64,000 bases of DNA, taken from Opitutia bacterium Tous-C4FEB. GTDB taxonomy: Bacteria; Verrucomicrobiota; Verrucomicrobiia; Opitutales; Opitutaceae. Location: NCBI GenBank assembly GCA_002304445.1, contig NEVA01000006.1, positions 88,638 through 152,637 of the forward strand, read 5' to 3'. The notes under the pieces are model-generated. The model was given only the letters and a program-made list of their open reading frames with translations. It searched no databases and was not told the origin of the DNA. This document shows positions 17,720 to 26,037 of this stretch, piece after piece. The translations under genes and the position numbers were made by a program. The stretch's first letter is position 1. The number at the start of each line of letters is the position of its first letter.

Positions 17720-18643
17720 ATGGCTATTCTCATCACTCCCACGACCAAGATCATCGTCCAAGGTATCACCGGCGATTTCGGCGGCCGCCACGCCAAGCTT
17801 TCCCTCGACTACGGCACCCAGGTCGCCGCCGGTGTCACCCCCGGCAAGGGCGGCCAATTCTTCGAACACGCCGGGCACAAGGTTCCGATTTTCAACTCCG
17901 TCGCTGACGCCGCCAAGGCCACCGGCGCCACCGTCTCGGTCATCTTCGTCCCGCCACCGTTCGCCGGTGACGCCATCCTTGAATGCGTGGACGCCGGGCT
18001 CGACCTCGCCGTCGCCATCACCGAAGGCATCCCGGTCCGCGACATGGTTCGCGTGAAGCGCGCGATGCAGGGCAGCAAGACCCGCCTCCTCGGCCCCAAC
18101 TGCCCCGGCGTCGTCACGCCCGGCACCGGCAAAGACTCCCACGGCGGCTGCCGCATCGGCATCGCCCCCGGCTACATTCACAAAAAAGGCCACGTCGGCG
18201 TCGTCTCCCGCTCCGGCACGCTCACCTACGAAGCCGTCTTCCAACTTACGTCGAAGAACATCGGCCAGACCACCTGCGTCGGCATCGGCGGCGACCCGGT
18301 CAACGGCACGAGCCACCTCGATGTCATCAAACTCTTCAATGCCGACCCGGAGACGCACGGCATCATCATGATCGGCGAAATCGGCGGCAACGCCGAGGTT
18401 GAGGCCGCCCGCTGGATCAAAGCCAACTGCACCAAGCCCGTCGCCGGGTTCATCGCCGGAGCGACCGCTCCTGCCGGTCGCCGCATGGGCCACGCCGGCG
18501 CCATCGTGGGAGGCGCGGAAGACACCGCCGCCGCCAAGATCGCCGTCTTCAAAGAATGCGGCATCGAAGTCGCCATCACCCCCAGCGACATGGCCGACGC
18601 CCTCCTCCGCGCCGCCAAAGCCAAGGGCGTGACGCTGAGCTAA
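17720..18643 (+). CDS. sucD: Succinyl-CoA synthetase alpha subunit
   Basis: 307 residues, slightly longer than the E. coli protein. The N-terminal CoA-binding Rossmann fold has QGITGDFGGRHAKLSLDYGT and VAGVTPGKGG-like text (AAGVTPGKGGQFFEHAGH), then LLGPNCPGVVTPGTGK. The C-terminal ligase domain has GEIGGNAEVEAARWI and the phosphohistidine His258 in GRRMGHAGAIV. It forms the catalytic complex with SucC. A small insertion after PGTGK (DSHGGCR) is a minor variation. A strong intrinsic terminator follows its stop. Confidence 0.97.
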   Translation: MAILITPTTKIIVQGITGDFGGRHAKLSLDYGTQVAAGVTPGKGGQFFEHAGHKVPIFNSVADAAKATGATVSVIFVPPPFAGDAILECVDAGLDLAVAITEGIPVRDMVRVKRAMQGSKTRLLGPNCPGVVTPGTGKDSHGGCRIGIAPGYIHKKGHVGVVSRSGTLTYEAVFQLTSKNIGQTTCVGIGGDPVNGTSHLDVIKLFNADPETHGIIMIGEIGGNAEVEAARWIKANCTKPVAGFIAGATAPAGRRMGHAGAIVGGAEDTAAAKIAVFKECGIEVAITPSDMADALLRAAKAKGVTLS

Positions 18644-18664
18644 ACCCTCACACTCGTCTTCTCG

Positions 18665-18692
18665 GGCGGGCCTTCATCGGCCCGCCTTTTTT
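18665..18692 (+). terminator. Intrinsic terminator of sucCD
   Basis: GGCGGGCC (18665-18672), loop TTCATC, GGCCCGCC (18679-18686), followed directly by six T. It starts about 20 bases after the sucD stop and is the clearest rho-independent terminator on the plus strand in this window. Confidence 0.9.
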
Positions 18693-18880
18693 CATGCCCG
18701 CAAGCGGGGAGTCTCCGCCCGTCCAGCCACAAAGTTCCCCGATCATCCTCCAAGCCGCCGCGCAGTTTCTGCATTCCGACAATCATCGTGGAACGGCGGT
18801 TTCCCAACTGCCGATGTTGAGGGCTGGAAAAGCGCTCCTCGGCATTCAAGCCCCGGCCTCAGCTGACCCGGTCGGAGGTA

Positions 18881-19255
18881 GTGTCCGTAGAGTTCAGCAA
18901 AAAAGCGGAGCATGGTAAGCGGTTTGGTGCTAAAGCGAAAACCACCAACAAAAGGAATACTGTGACCCGCCCAAAGCGGAATGATGAGCCGATCCAACTA
19001 ACGAAACACGACCTGATGCGGATGCGGACTGAAGACGACGCTATAAAGAGCCTGCTGCAAACGCTCCTGCAGGAGGTGTTGAAAGCGGAGATGGACGAAG
19101 CGCTGCGCGCCGGCAAAAACGAGCCGACAATCGGCCGGCTCGGCTATCGCAGCGGGCACTATCCGCGGACGCTCGTGACGCGGGTTGGCAAATTGGAACT
19201 GCGTGTGCCACAGGGGTCTGAAAAAGGGCCGCGCCTTGCTTTTGCAGTCGACTGA
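18881..19255 (+). pseudogene. IS256-family transposase, N-terminal remnant
   Basis: 124 codons from GTG 18881, or about 97 from GTG 18962, which may be the original start (VTRPKRNDEP). The segment DAIKSLLQTLLQEVLKAEMD, then GRLGYRSGHYPRTLVTRVGK and LELRVPQ is the standard N-terminal region of IS256/mutator transposases of about 400 residues. After RVPQ the similarity stops, a short unrelated tail follows and the frame ends. The DDE catalytic domain is missing, so it cannot transpose. No right end of the element is visible before the next gene. Confidence 0.85.
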
Positions 19256-19340
19256 GGCTCTCGCGACGTGTCGAGGGCCACAGGGAGCGGCTGGTTCAAA
19301 AAATGCAGAAACTGAAAAGGTCTCAGTCTTTGGCGGCTCA

Positions 19341-20813
19341 CTACACCACCCGGCACGGCAGCAGCGCGGCGTCGGTCATGCCGTGGATGATTTTTTTGTC
19401 GGGCGGGCAGAAAGTGGCGAGGGCGCCCGAAAGGCGGGTTTGGCCGGCGATGACGAAATAATACGGACAGAGGCGGAGCCGGCCGGCGGTTGGGCGGGCG
19501 ATAAAGGCTTCGCCTGATACCGGCGAACCCACGGGCGGGACGCCCGTGCCACTTTCCTGCCGATACAACCGGTGTTCGAGGCGGCGGGGTTTTTTAAACG
19601 TCTGGAGAATGTGCAGGTTGGTCGGCGCGAGCGCGATCGCTTGGTCGAGACCATTTTGCCATTCCTCGCGCGAGCAATCGCTGCCGAGAATCACGCTGCG
19701 GGCGCCCCATGCGGTCTCGTGGTAGCCGGAAATTTTGATGATGAGATCGCGCTCTTTCTGCGTGGCATTGGCCAGATCGCGCCACTCGCTCAGCGGGCGG
19801 CCGGCGGCGTGGGGCGCATCAAGGATCGCCCCCGGCGGCAGCGGCGCGGGGTTCATGATCCACGAGGGCGGGATCAGCGCGCGAAGGAGTTTGAGCGAGC
19901 GGCCGCCGAGCGCCTCAGCCCAGTAATCGGCGAGCAGGTGATGATGAAAGAGCGCGAGGGCGATTTTCTCCTCTTGGAACGGGCGCATGGGCGGCGCGAG
20001 GGCGACTTCGCCGGCCGCCCACGATTCAAAAATAAACTTCTCCGTGCGGATGTTGGCCAAATCGAAGAGTTCGAAAAAACGGTAGATGACGTCGATTTTT
20101 TCCGGATTGCCGTCGGCCGAGAAAAAGAGGGCGTTTTCGAGGGGAAAAATATCCTCGGGCTTCAGGCAAAACACGCGGTGGCCGAGGAGTTGCAGTTGAT
20201 GCGCAAGCCAGTGCATCTCGGGGCGGTAGGTCGCGGCTTCGTCGCTCACCACGAGCGCGATGAGGGGATTGCGTTCTCCGGGACGCAGAGCGGCGAGCGA
20301 GGCGTGGAAGTTTTTGATCATCGCATCCCCGGATCCGAGGATGGGTTCGCGGGGTGGGGCCACCCCGCCCACACCGGAAGCGTCGGCGGCGTAGAGGCGA
20401 TTCAGAAAGGCGGTGAGACCGATGCCGCCCGGCACGGAGTCGAGCTCGGTCATGACGAAGCCTTCGTCGGTCAGCAGGAGGTCGGGCCGGAGGACGGTGG
20501 GAAACGTGCCGCGATTATTCGGATCACGGGCGTGGGCGATGAGATGCGCGGGCTTGCCGCGGTCGAGGTAATCGGCGACCCACGGCGCGAGCAGGGGCTT
20601 GTTGCGCAGAAGATTTTTTCCGGCGGCGGAGCGCAGGTAGAGATTCTCGAGCGCCTGGTGAAACTCGAGGCAGGCGACGCCGATGGCTTCGAGTTGCGCG
20701 ACTTGCTCGGCGGAGAGCGGCCATGCCTCGGGCGAAAGTTGCCAGGTCTTGTCCTCAAACAGCGACTGCGCGGCGAACGTGGAGCGGAGGTGTTCGTAGG
20801 ACAGGTCGGGCAT
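19341..20813 (-). CDS. ATP-grasp-like protein of unknown function
   Basis: 490 residues from ATG 20813. I know no precise name. Several parts recall circularly permuted ATP-grasp enzymes of the glutathionylspermidine-synthase type: RPDLLLTDEGFVMTELDSVP, then GGIGLTAFLN, a segment IDVIYRFFELFDLANIR, AAGEVALAPPMRPFQEEKIA and LIIKISGYHETAWGARSVI near residue 370, where an ATP-binding Lys would sit. The ligated substrates are unknown. Two palindromic DNA elements are inserted in frame, coding GVGGVAPPREP (20342-20370) and GTGVPPVGSP (19525-19552), both probably in surface loops. It lies downstream of prfB, past the prfB terminator. Confidence 0.5.
   Translation of the reverse strand: MPDLSYEHLRSTFAAQSLFEDKTWQLSPEAWPLSAEQVAQLEAIGVACLEFHQALENLYLRSAAGKNLLRNKPLLAPWVADYLDRGKPAHLIAHARDPNNRGTFPTVLRPDLLLTDEGFVMTELDSVPGGIGLTAFLNRLYAADASGVGGVAPPREPILGSGDAMIKNFHASLAALRPGERNPLIALVVSDEAATYRPEMHWLAHQLQLLGHRVFCLKPEDIFPLENALFFSADGNPEKIDVIYRFFELFDLANIRTEKFIFESWAAGEVALAPPMRPFQEEKIALALFHHHLLADYWAEALGGRSLKLLRALIPPSWIMNPAPLPPGAILDAPHAAGRPLSEWRDLANATQKERDLIIKISGYHETAWGARSVILGSDCSREEWQNGLDQAIALAPTNLHILQTFKKPRRLEHRLYRQESGTGVPPVGSPVSGEAFIARPTAGRLRLCPYYFVIAGQTRLSGALATFCPPDKKIIHGMTDAALLPCRVV
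19530..19548. repeat. In-frame CACGGGCG palindrome coding GTGVPPV
   Basis: CACGGGCG (19530-19537), loop GGA, CGCCCGTG (19541-19548). On the minus strand it is read as the peptide GTGVPPV within the ATP-grasp-like gene. The stem matches the intergenic hairpin at 15275-15293. Insertion keeps the reading frame. Confidence 0.65.
20349..20368. repeat. In-frame GC-rich palindrome coding GVGGVAPP
   Basis: GCGGGGTGG (20349-20357), GG, CCACCCCGC (20360-20368): a perfect 9-bp inverted repeat within the ATP-grasp-like gene, translated as part of GVGGVAPPREP. It is the second palindrome of this kind in the same gene. Confidence 0.55.
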
Positions 20814-20927
20814 GATGAGAGAATCAGAACTGAGAGCTGAGAGTTGAAAGCTGAGAGTCAAAGACGATTGAGCAGCGGAGAACAGAAAGGGCAAATACGG
20901 CGCAACGGGCGGAGCGGGCGCAAAAAA

Positions 20928-20954
20928 AGCCCGATGAGGACATCGGGCTCCACC
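20928..20954 (-). terminator. REP copy acting as prfB terminator
   Basis: Read on the minus strand, GGTGG precedes AGCCCGAT, loop GTCCTC and ATCGGGCT, followed by a run of T (complement of 20922-20928). The hairpin and T-tract lie about 20 bases after the prfB stop. The hairpin and its flanking GGTGG are the same as the four REP copies that surround the transposase gene at 29351. Confidence 0.8.
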
Positions 20955-20974
20955 TTTCGCGATTTGGGCGCGGC

Positions 20975-22118
20975 TTACTCGTCCATCTGGATATCTTTGT
21001 TGCGGTGGCGCGGACAGCCGGCGCGGAGCCAGGCGTTGACGAAACGGTCAAGGTCGCCGTCGAGGACGCCTTGCGTGTCGCTCGTGCTGATGCCGGTCCG
21101 CAGGTCCTTCACCATTTGGTAGGGTTGGAGCACGTAACTGCGGATCTGGGCACCGAAACCGATTTCGCCCTTCTCGCCGTAGAATTTGTCCATCTCGGCG
21201 CGTTGCTCGTCCTGCTTCCGCTCGTAGATGCGAGCTTTGAGCACGACCATGGCGGTGGCTTTGTTTTTGATCTGCGAACGTTCGTTTTGGCAGACGACGA
21301 CGATACCCGTCGGCGCGTGCGTGAGGCGGACCGCGGAATCGGTCGTGTTGACGCCTTGACCGCCTTTGCCGGAAGAGCGGTAAACGTCCACGCGGATGTC
21401 GGATTCGTTGAGCTCGACGTCGATATCTTCGGTGATCTCGGCGACCACATCGACGGCACAAAACGACGTATGGCGGCGCTTGTTGGAATCGAACGGGCTG
21501 ATGCGCACGAGGCGGTGGACGCCGCGCTCGGCCTTGGCGTAGCCGTAGGCGTTTTCGCCTTTGATCAAGATGGTGGCTTTGCTGATGCCGGCGGTGTCGC
21601 CGGGCTGCACGTCCATGAGCTCGACGGTGTAATTGCGCCGCTCGGCCCAGCGGGAATACATGCGAAACATGATATCGGCCCAGTCGTTGGACTCGGTGCC
21701 ACCGGCGCCGGCTTGGATGGAGAAGATGGCGTTGTTGCGGTCGAACTGGCCGGTGAGGAAGGAGGCGATCTCAAGCTCGTCGAGTTCGGTCGTGAGCGCG
21801 GCGAGGGTGCCGGTGAGCTCCTTGTCGTAGGTTTCTTGGGCGGCGGCGTCTTCGCCGGCCATGAGCTCGTTCATCATCGCCATGTCATCGAGCTTCTTTT
21901 GATAAGCCACGACGGGAAACACGGCTTTCTTGAGGCCGTTGAGTTTCGCGATGTGTTTCTGGGCGCGGTCGTTGCTGTTCCAGAAATCCGGGTCGCCCAT
22001 TTGGGCGTCCATCGACTCTATTTCACGCTGCTTTTGATCGCAGTCAAAGAAACCTCCATAGATGCCCGGCGCGCTTCTTAATGGCTTCGATCTGATTGTT
22101 GTTTTCGGTGGAGACCAT
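20975..22118 (-). CDS. prfB: Peptide chain release factor 2 (programmed +1 frameshift)
   Basis: The first frame starts at ATG 22118 ([18 protein letters not shown]...) and meets TGA at 22046-22044 after 24 codons. The site reads GGAGG TTT CTT TGA C: a Shine-Dalgarno-like GGAGG three bases before the slippery CTT and TGA followed by C, as in most bacterial prfB genes. Shifting +1 gives L-D-C-D-Q-K and the main frame to 20975, about 380 residues in total. The product has the RF2 anticodon tripeptide in [15 protein letters not shown] and the catalytic GGQ in [20 protein letters not shown] (about residue 252). It releases peptides at UGA and UAA, and low RF2 raises frameshifting, giving autoregulation. 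Confidence 0.96.
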
Positions 22119-22310
22119 GATGGGAAAGAAGAAACTCGCCGACAACCGGTGACGGCGGCAAACGAAAACGCCTGACGAGCGAAGCGAACCCCGAACCCCG
22201 TTTATTCGAGTGAAGCTCTTTGGAGATGCGAGGCCCTCGTCGCCTTCTGCGCTCCGCGTCCTCCCGACCCAAGGGCCAATTGAGGAACGGGGATCGGAGT
22301 AAGCCTGTTT

Positions 22311-23246
22311 TTACGCACGCAGCGTGCCGGCGGCCTGTTCTGAGAGAAAGGCGGCGTAGGTCTTTTCGACTCCGGCCCGCAGCACGATTTTCGCCGTCCA
22401 GCCAAGACCCGAGAGACGGGAAACATCCATGAGCTTGCGCGGCGTACCGTCGGGCTTCGTGGCATCCCAGACGATCTTCCCGGCAAACCCGGTGACGGCG
22501 GCGACACATTCGGTGAGTTCGCGGATGGTCACATCGGTGCCGGTGCCGACGTTGATCCAATCGGGCGGGTTATCCATCCCGAGCAGGAAGGCACAAGCAT
22601 CGGCGAGGTCGTCCACGTGGAGAAACTCGCGTTTCGGCGTGCCGGTGCCCCAGGCGACGACCTCGGGCCGACCCGCGGCTTTGGCCTCGTGAAATTTCCG
22701 GATCAGGGCGGGTAACACGTGCGAGTTCTGCAGGTGATAGTTATCGCCGGGGCCGTAGAGGTTAGTCGGCATCGCGGAGTGATAGAGCACGCCGTATTGC
22801 TTGCGGTAGGACTGGGCGAGCTTGAGGCCGGTGATCTTGGCGATGGCGTAGGCCTCGTTGGTCGGCTCGAGCGGTCCGGTGAGCAGGCAATCCTCGGGCA
22901 TCGGCTGCGGCGCGTGCTTCGGGTAGATGCACGAACTGCCCAGAAAGAGCAGGCGCTTCACACCCGCGCGGTAGGCGCCGTTGATCGTGTTGGCGGCGAT
23001 CGCCAAGTTCTCGAAGAGGAACTCGGCCGGGTAGGTGTTGTTGGCGTGGATACCGCCGACCTTGGCCGCGGCGATGATGGCGACGTCGGGCTTCTCGGCG
23101 GCGTAAAACGCGTCAACCGCGGCCGCCGAGGTGAGATCGAGTTCGCGGCGGGTGCGGAGCAGCAACGTGGTGCCGGACTCGCGGGAGAAGCGACGGACCA
23201 GCGCGCCGCCGACCATGCCGTTGTGACCTGCAATGAAGAGCCTCAT
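22311..23246 (-). CDS. fcl: GDP-L-fucose synthase
   Basis: 311 residues from ATG 23246. It is a short-chain dehydrogenase-type NADP-binding protein: [14 protein letters not shown] at residues 7-20, the catalytic YAIAK (Tyr133, Lys137), [20 protein letters not shown], and [20 protein letters not shown], all typical of WcaG/Fcl. It epimerises and reduces GDP-4-keto-6-deoxy-D-mannose to GDP-L-fucose. gmd lies directly upstream on the same strand, so the two steps from GDP-mannose are encoded together. The spacer between them (about 100 bases) is filled by a 9-nt-phased inverted repeat. Confidence 0.95.
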   Translation of the reverse strand: MRLFIAGHNGMVGGALVRRFSRESGTTLLLRTRRELDLTSAAAVDAFYAAEKPDVAIIAAAKVGGIHANNTYPAEFLFENLAIAANTINGAYRAGVKRLLFLGSSCIYPKHAPQPMPEDCLLTGPLEPTNEAYAIAKITGLKLAQSYRKQYGVLYHSAMPTNLYGPGDNYHLQNSHVLPALIRKFHEAKAAGRPEVVAWGTGTPKREFLHVDDLADACAFLLGMDNPPDWINVGTGTDVTIRELTECVAAVTGFAGKIVWDATKPDGTPRKLMDVSRLSGLGWTAKIVLRAGVEKTYAAFLSEQAAGTLRA

Positions 23247-23265
23247 GGTGGGAAAGGGCAATTTA

Positions 23266-23339
23266 CCACGAAACCTACCACACCACGAAAGCGAGCCCGG
23301 CAATTAGACCGGTTTCGTGTCTTTGGTGTATTCCGTGGT
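23266..23339. repeat. 9-nt-phased imperfect inverted repeat between gmd and fcl
   Basis: The right arm reads in exact 9-base steps TTTCGTGTC (23313), TTTGGTGTA (23322), TTCCGTGGT (23331). The left arm (about 23266-23290, CCACGAAAC CTACCACAC CACGAAA) is its imperfect reverse complement in the same phase. It is related by period and wording to the elements at 17685, 26020, 31762 and 42549. Confidence 0.6.
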
Positions 23340-23345
23340 TCCAAA

Positions 23346-24362
23346 TCAGGGCAAAGGCAGTTTCGCGATCTGAGCCTCGCGCTTGGCCAGTTCGAGGTCG
23401 GCCTCGGTCATAATTTTCACGAGCTCCTTGAACTTAACTTTCGGCTCCCAACCGAGTTGCTTTTTGGCTTTGGCAGGATTGCCGATCAGGAGTTCGACCT
23501 CGGCGGGACGCTCATAACGGGCGTCGTAGCTCACGTATTTCTCCCAATCGAGATTCAGCAGACCGAATGTCTCTTGGATGAATTCCCGCACCGTGTGGGT
23601 CTCATTCGTCGCGACCACGTAGTCGTCGGGTTGGTCCTGTTGCAGCATGACCCACATCATCTCGACGTATTCCTTGGCGTAGCCCCAGTCGCGCTGGGCG
23701 TCGAGGTTGCCCATGTAAAGGCGGTCCTGGAGGCCGAGTTTGATCCGGGTGGCCGCGCGGGTGATTTTACGGGTGACGAAGGTTTCGCCCCGGCGCGGGC
23801 TCTCGTGGTTAAAGAGAATGCCGTTGGAGGCGTGAAGATTGTAGCTCTCGCGGTAATTCACCGTGAGCCAGTAAGCATACATTTTTGCGCAACCGTAGGG
23901 CGAGCGCGGCCAGAACGGCGTGGTCTCAACCTGCGGGACCTCTTGGACCTTGCCGAACATCTCGGACGACGAAGCTTGGTAGAATCGGCATTTCTTCACC
24001 AGGCCGGCCTCGCGGATCGCCTCGAGGATTCGCACCGAGCCGAGCCCCACGACGTCGCCCGTATACTCCGGGATATCGAAGGAAACGCGCACATGGGATT
24101 GAGCGCCGAGATTGTAGATTTCGTCGGGCTGGAGCTCGTAGAGCAGCTTTACCATCTGCACGGAATCGGCGAGGTCTCCGTAGTGGAGATGGAGCTTCAC
24201 GCCGTTGACGTGCGGGTCGCGGTAAAGGTGATCGATCCGGCTCGTATTGAAGGTCGAGGCCCGGCGAATCACGCCGTGAACTTCGTAGCCTTTGGCGAGC
24301 AAGAGCTCGGCGAGATACGAACCGTCTTGTCCGGTGATACCGGTGATGAGGGCTTTCTTCAT
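23346..24362 (-). CDS. gmd: GDP-mannose 4,6-dehydratase
   Basis: 338 residues from ATG 24362. N-terminal NADP-binding [19 protein letters not shown], followed by [34 protein letters not shown], the catalytic [12 protein letters not shown] (Tyr156, Lys160) and the C-terminal [16 protein letters not shown]. It converts GDP-D-mannose to GDP-4-keto-6-deoxy-mannose, the substrate of Fcl encoded next. The product feeds fucose or related deoxysugar units of surface polysaccharide; no glycosyltransferase is nearby. It is divergent from pyrH across a 243-base spacer that should hold both promoters. Confidence 0.96.
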   Translation of the reverse strand: MKKALITGITGQDGSYLAELLLAKGYEVHGVIRRASTFNTSRIDHLYRDPHVNGVKLHLHYGDLADSVQMVKLLYELQPDEIYNLGAQSHVRVSFDIPEYTGDVVGLGSVRILEAIREAGLVKKCRFYQASSSEMFGKVQEVPQVETTPFWPRSPYGCAKMYAYWLTVNYRESYNLHASNGILFNHESPRRGETFVTRKITRAATRIKLGLQDRLYMGNLDAQRDWGYAKEYVEMMWVMLQQDQPDDYVVATNETHTVREFIQETFGLLNLDWEKYVSYDARYERPAEVELLIGNPAKAKKQLGWEPKVKFKELVKIMTEADLELAKREAQIAKLPLP

Positions 24363-24605
24363 GAAGCCCGCGAACGTGAGAGAGCCAATGGAGGCCGGCA
24401 AGCCCGCAGTCGTCGTGAGCCGGTGGGTCGGGGAAACACTTAACGTTTCTGGCGACCCCGGCGGCGAAGCCTAGTTTTCCCCCGCCGCGCCGTCGGTCGG
24501 ATTTCGCGGAAAACCACTGTCTTCACGTCCGGTTACAGCGGTTTGCCTCGGTCGTGCCATCTCGGGCATTGACGCCGATTTTGCACAATCGTTTCCTGAC
24601 GCTCC

Positions 24606-25346
24606 ATGCATGCCAACAAACGTGTCGCGCTCGGCGTGAAGTATAAACGCATCGTCCTTAAGCTCTCCGGCGAGGTCCTGCGCGGAGGTAAAACCGGCGA
24701 TCCCATCGACGCGGCCACGCTTGAAAAAACTTGCAGCCAGGTAAAGGAAATCGCCGATCTCGGCGTCGAAGTCTGCGTCGTGATCGGCGGCGGCAACATC
24801 TTCCGCGGCCTCCAAGGCTCCCAACGCGGCGTCGACCGCACAACCGGCGACTACATGGGCATGTTGGCCACCGTCATCAACGCCCTCGCTCTCATGGACG
24901 GCTTGGAAAAAATGGGAGTCACCACCCGCGTCCAGAGCGCCATCCCGATGAACCAGATTGCCGAGCCGTTCATCCTCCGCCGCGCCATGCGCCACCTCGA
25001 AAAGGGCCGCGTCGTCATCTTCGCCGCCGGCACCGGCAACCCGTATTTTTCCACCGATACCACGGCCGCCCTGCGCGCCTCCGAGATGCACGCCGACATC
25101 ATCATGAAGGCCACCAAGGTCGACGGCATCTACGACAAGGACCCGAAGAAATTCCCCGACGCCGTCAAATACGACCAAATCACGTTTATCGACGCCCTCA
25201 AACAGCGGCTCAACGTCATGGACTCGACCGCGTTTTCCCTTTGCTTGGACAACAACGTCCCGATCCTCGTTTTCGACCTCAACGACGAGCACGCCATCCG
25301 CAAAGCGGTCCTCGGTGAAAAGATCGGCACCTTGGTCAAAAACTAG
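24606..25346 (+). CDS. pyrH: Uridylate kinase (UMP kinase)
   Basis: 246 residues of the amino-acid-kinase fold: [69 protein letters not shown] and [16 protein letters not shown]. It phosphorylates UMP to UDP with ATP. The N-terminal extension [11 protein letters not shown] is a little longer than in E. coli. frr follows 63 bases downstream, the conserved pyrH-frr pairing; the rpsB-tsf genes often placed before it are absent, as gmd lies upstream on the other strand. Confidence 0.97.
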   Translation: MHANKRVALGVKYKRIVLKLSGEVLRGGKTGDPIDAATLEKTCSQVKEIADLGVEVCVVIGGGNIFRGLQGSQRGVDRTTGDYMGMLATVINALALMDGLEKMGVTTRVQSAIPMNQIAEPFILRRAMRHLEKGRVVIFAAGTGNPYFSTDTTAALRASEMHADIIMKATKVDGIYDKDPKKFPDAVKYDQITFIDALKQRLNVMDSTAFSLCLDNNVPILVFDLNDEHAIRKAVLGEKIGTLVKN

Positions 25347-25409
25347 TTTCCGGCGCCGTCGCTCCGGCAACGGAAAATCTCCCATCGTTAATCCCAATTT
25401 TCTCCACCC

Positions 25410-25955
25410 ATGTCCTCTCCCTTCCTCGCCGAAGCCCAAGCCAAAATGAAAAAAGCCGTGGATCATACGCTCCACGAGTTTAGCTCCATCCACACCGGCA
25501 AAGCCACGCCGGCCATGGTCGAGACCGTGCTCGTCGAAGCCTACGGCTCCCGCACGCCGCTCAAGCAATGCGCCGCCATCAGCACGCCCGACGCCCGCCT
25601 GATTCAAATTCAGCCGTGGGACACCTCACTCATCAAAGACATCATCAAGGGCATCCAAGAGGCCAACCTCGGTTTCAACCCGATCCCCGACGGCAAAGTC
25701 ATCCGCATTCCGCTGCCCGACATGAGCAAGGAGCGCCGCCTTGAGTTCGTGAAGAACGCCCATCGCCTCGCCGAGGAAGGCCGCGTTCACGTCCGCAATG
25801 TCCGCCGCGACGTCATGGAATCGGTCAAGAAAGCCAAGCTCCCCGAAGACGAGGCCAAGCGCCTCGAAAAAGACATCCAAGCCGCGACCGACGCCTCCAT
25901 CAAGAGCATCGCAGACCACCTCGCGCACAAAGAGAGGGACCTGCTCACCGTCTGA
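25410..25955 (+). CDS. frr: Ribosome recycling factor
   Basis: 181 residues, near the usual 185. The conserved start of the three-helix bundle MKKAVDHTLHEFSSIHTGKA, the LIQIQPWD strand, NLGFNPIPDGKVIRIPLPDM and the C-terminal VRRDVMESVKKAKLPEDEAK are all present. With EF-G it splits post-termination ribosomes. It sits in the pyrH operon and is followed by the hairpin form of the post-stop repeat, then proB. Confidence 0.97.
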   Translation: MSSPFLAEAQAKMKKAVDHTLHEFSSIHTGKATPAMVETVLVEAYGSRTPLKQCAAISTPDARLIQIQPWDTSLIKDIIKGIQEANLGFNPIPDGKVIRIPLPDMSKERRLEFVKNAHRLAEEGRVHVRNVRRDVMESVKKAKLPEDEAKRLEKDIQAATDASIKSIADHLAHKERDLLTV

Positions 25956-25961
25956 GCCTAA

Positions 25962-25989
25962 GTCGCAGGGCGGGGTCTCCGACCCGCCC
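25962..25989. repeat. Post-stop repeat, copy 3 (complete hairpin)
   Basis: GGGCGGG (25968-25974) pairs with CCCGCCC (25983-25989) around GTCTCCGA, 12 bases after the frr stop. It is the best-formed member of the family seen at 1875 and 6402. There is no T-tract, so termination here is uncertain. Confidence 0.55.
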
Positions 25990-26019
25990 TTCCCCGCCGC
26001 CCGTTTGCCCGCCCGCTCT

Positions 26020-26037
26020 CTCCGCGTCCTCCGCGTT
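26020..26037 (+). repeat. Two 9-mers CTCCGCGTC/CTCCGCGTT overlapping the proB start
   Basis: CTCCGCGTC (26020-26028) is followed in phase by CTCCGCGTT (26029-26037). The last two bases are the first two of the proposed TTG start codon of proB, so the repeat supplies the leader of that gene. Confidence 0.5.

Noticed and set aside
22044..22046. In-frame TGA near the start of prfB as a disabling mutation
   Set aside because: The surrounding GGAGG and CTT-TGA-C are the normal programmed frameshift signals.
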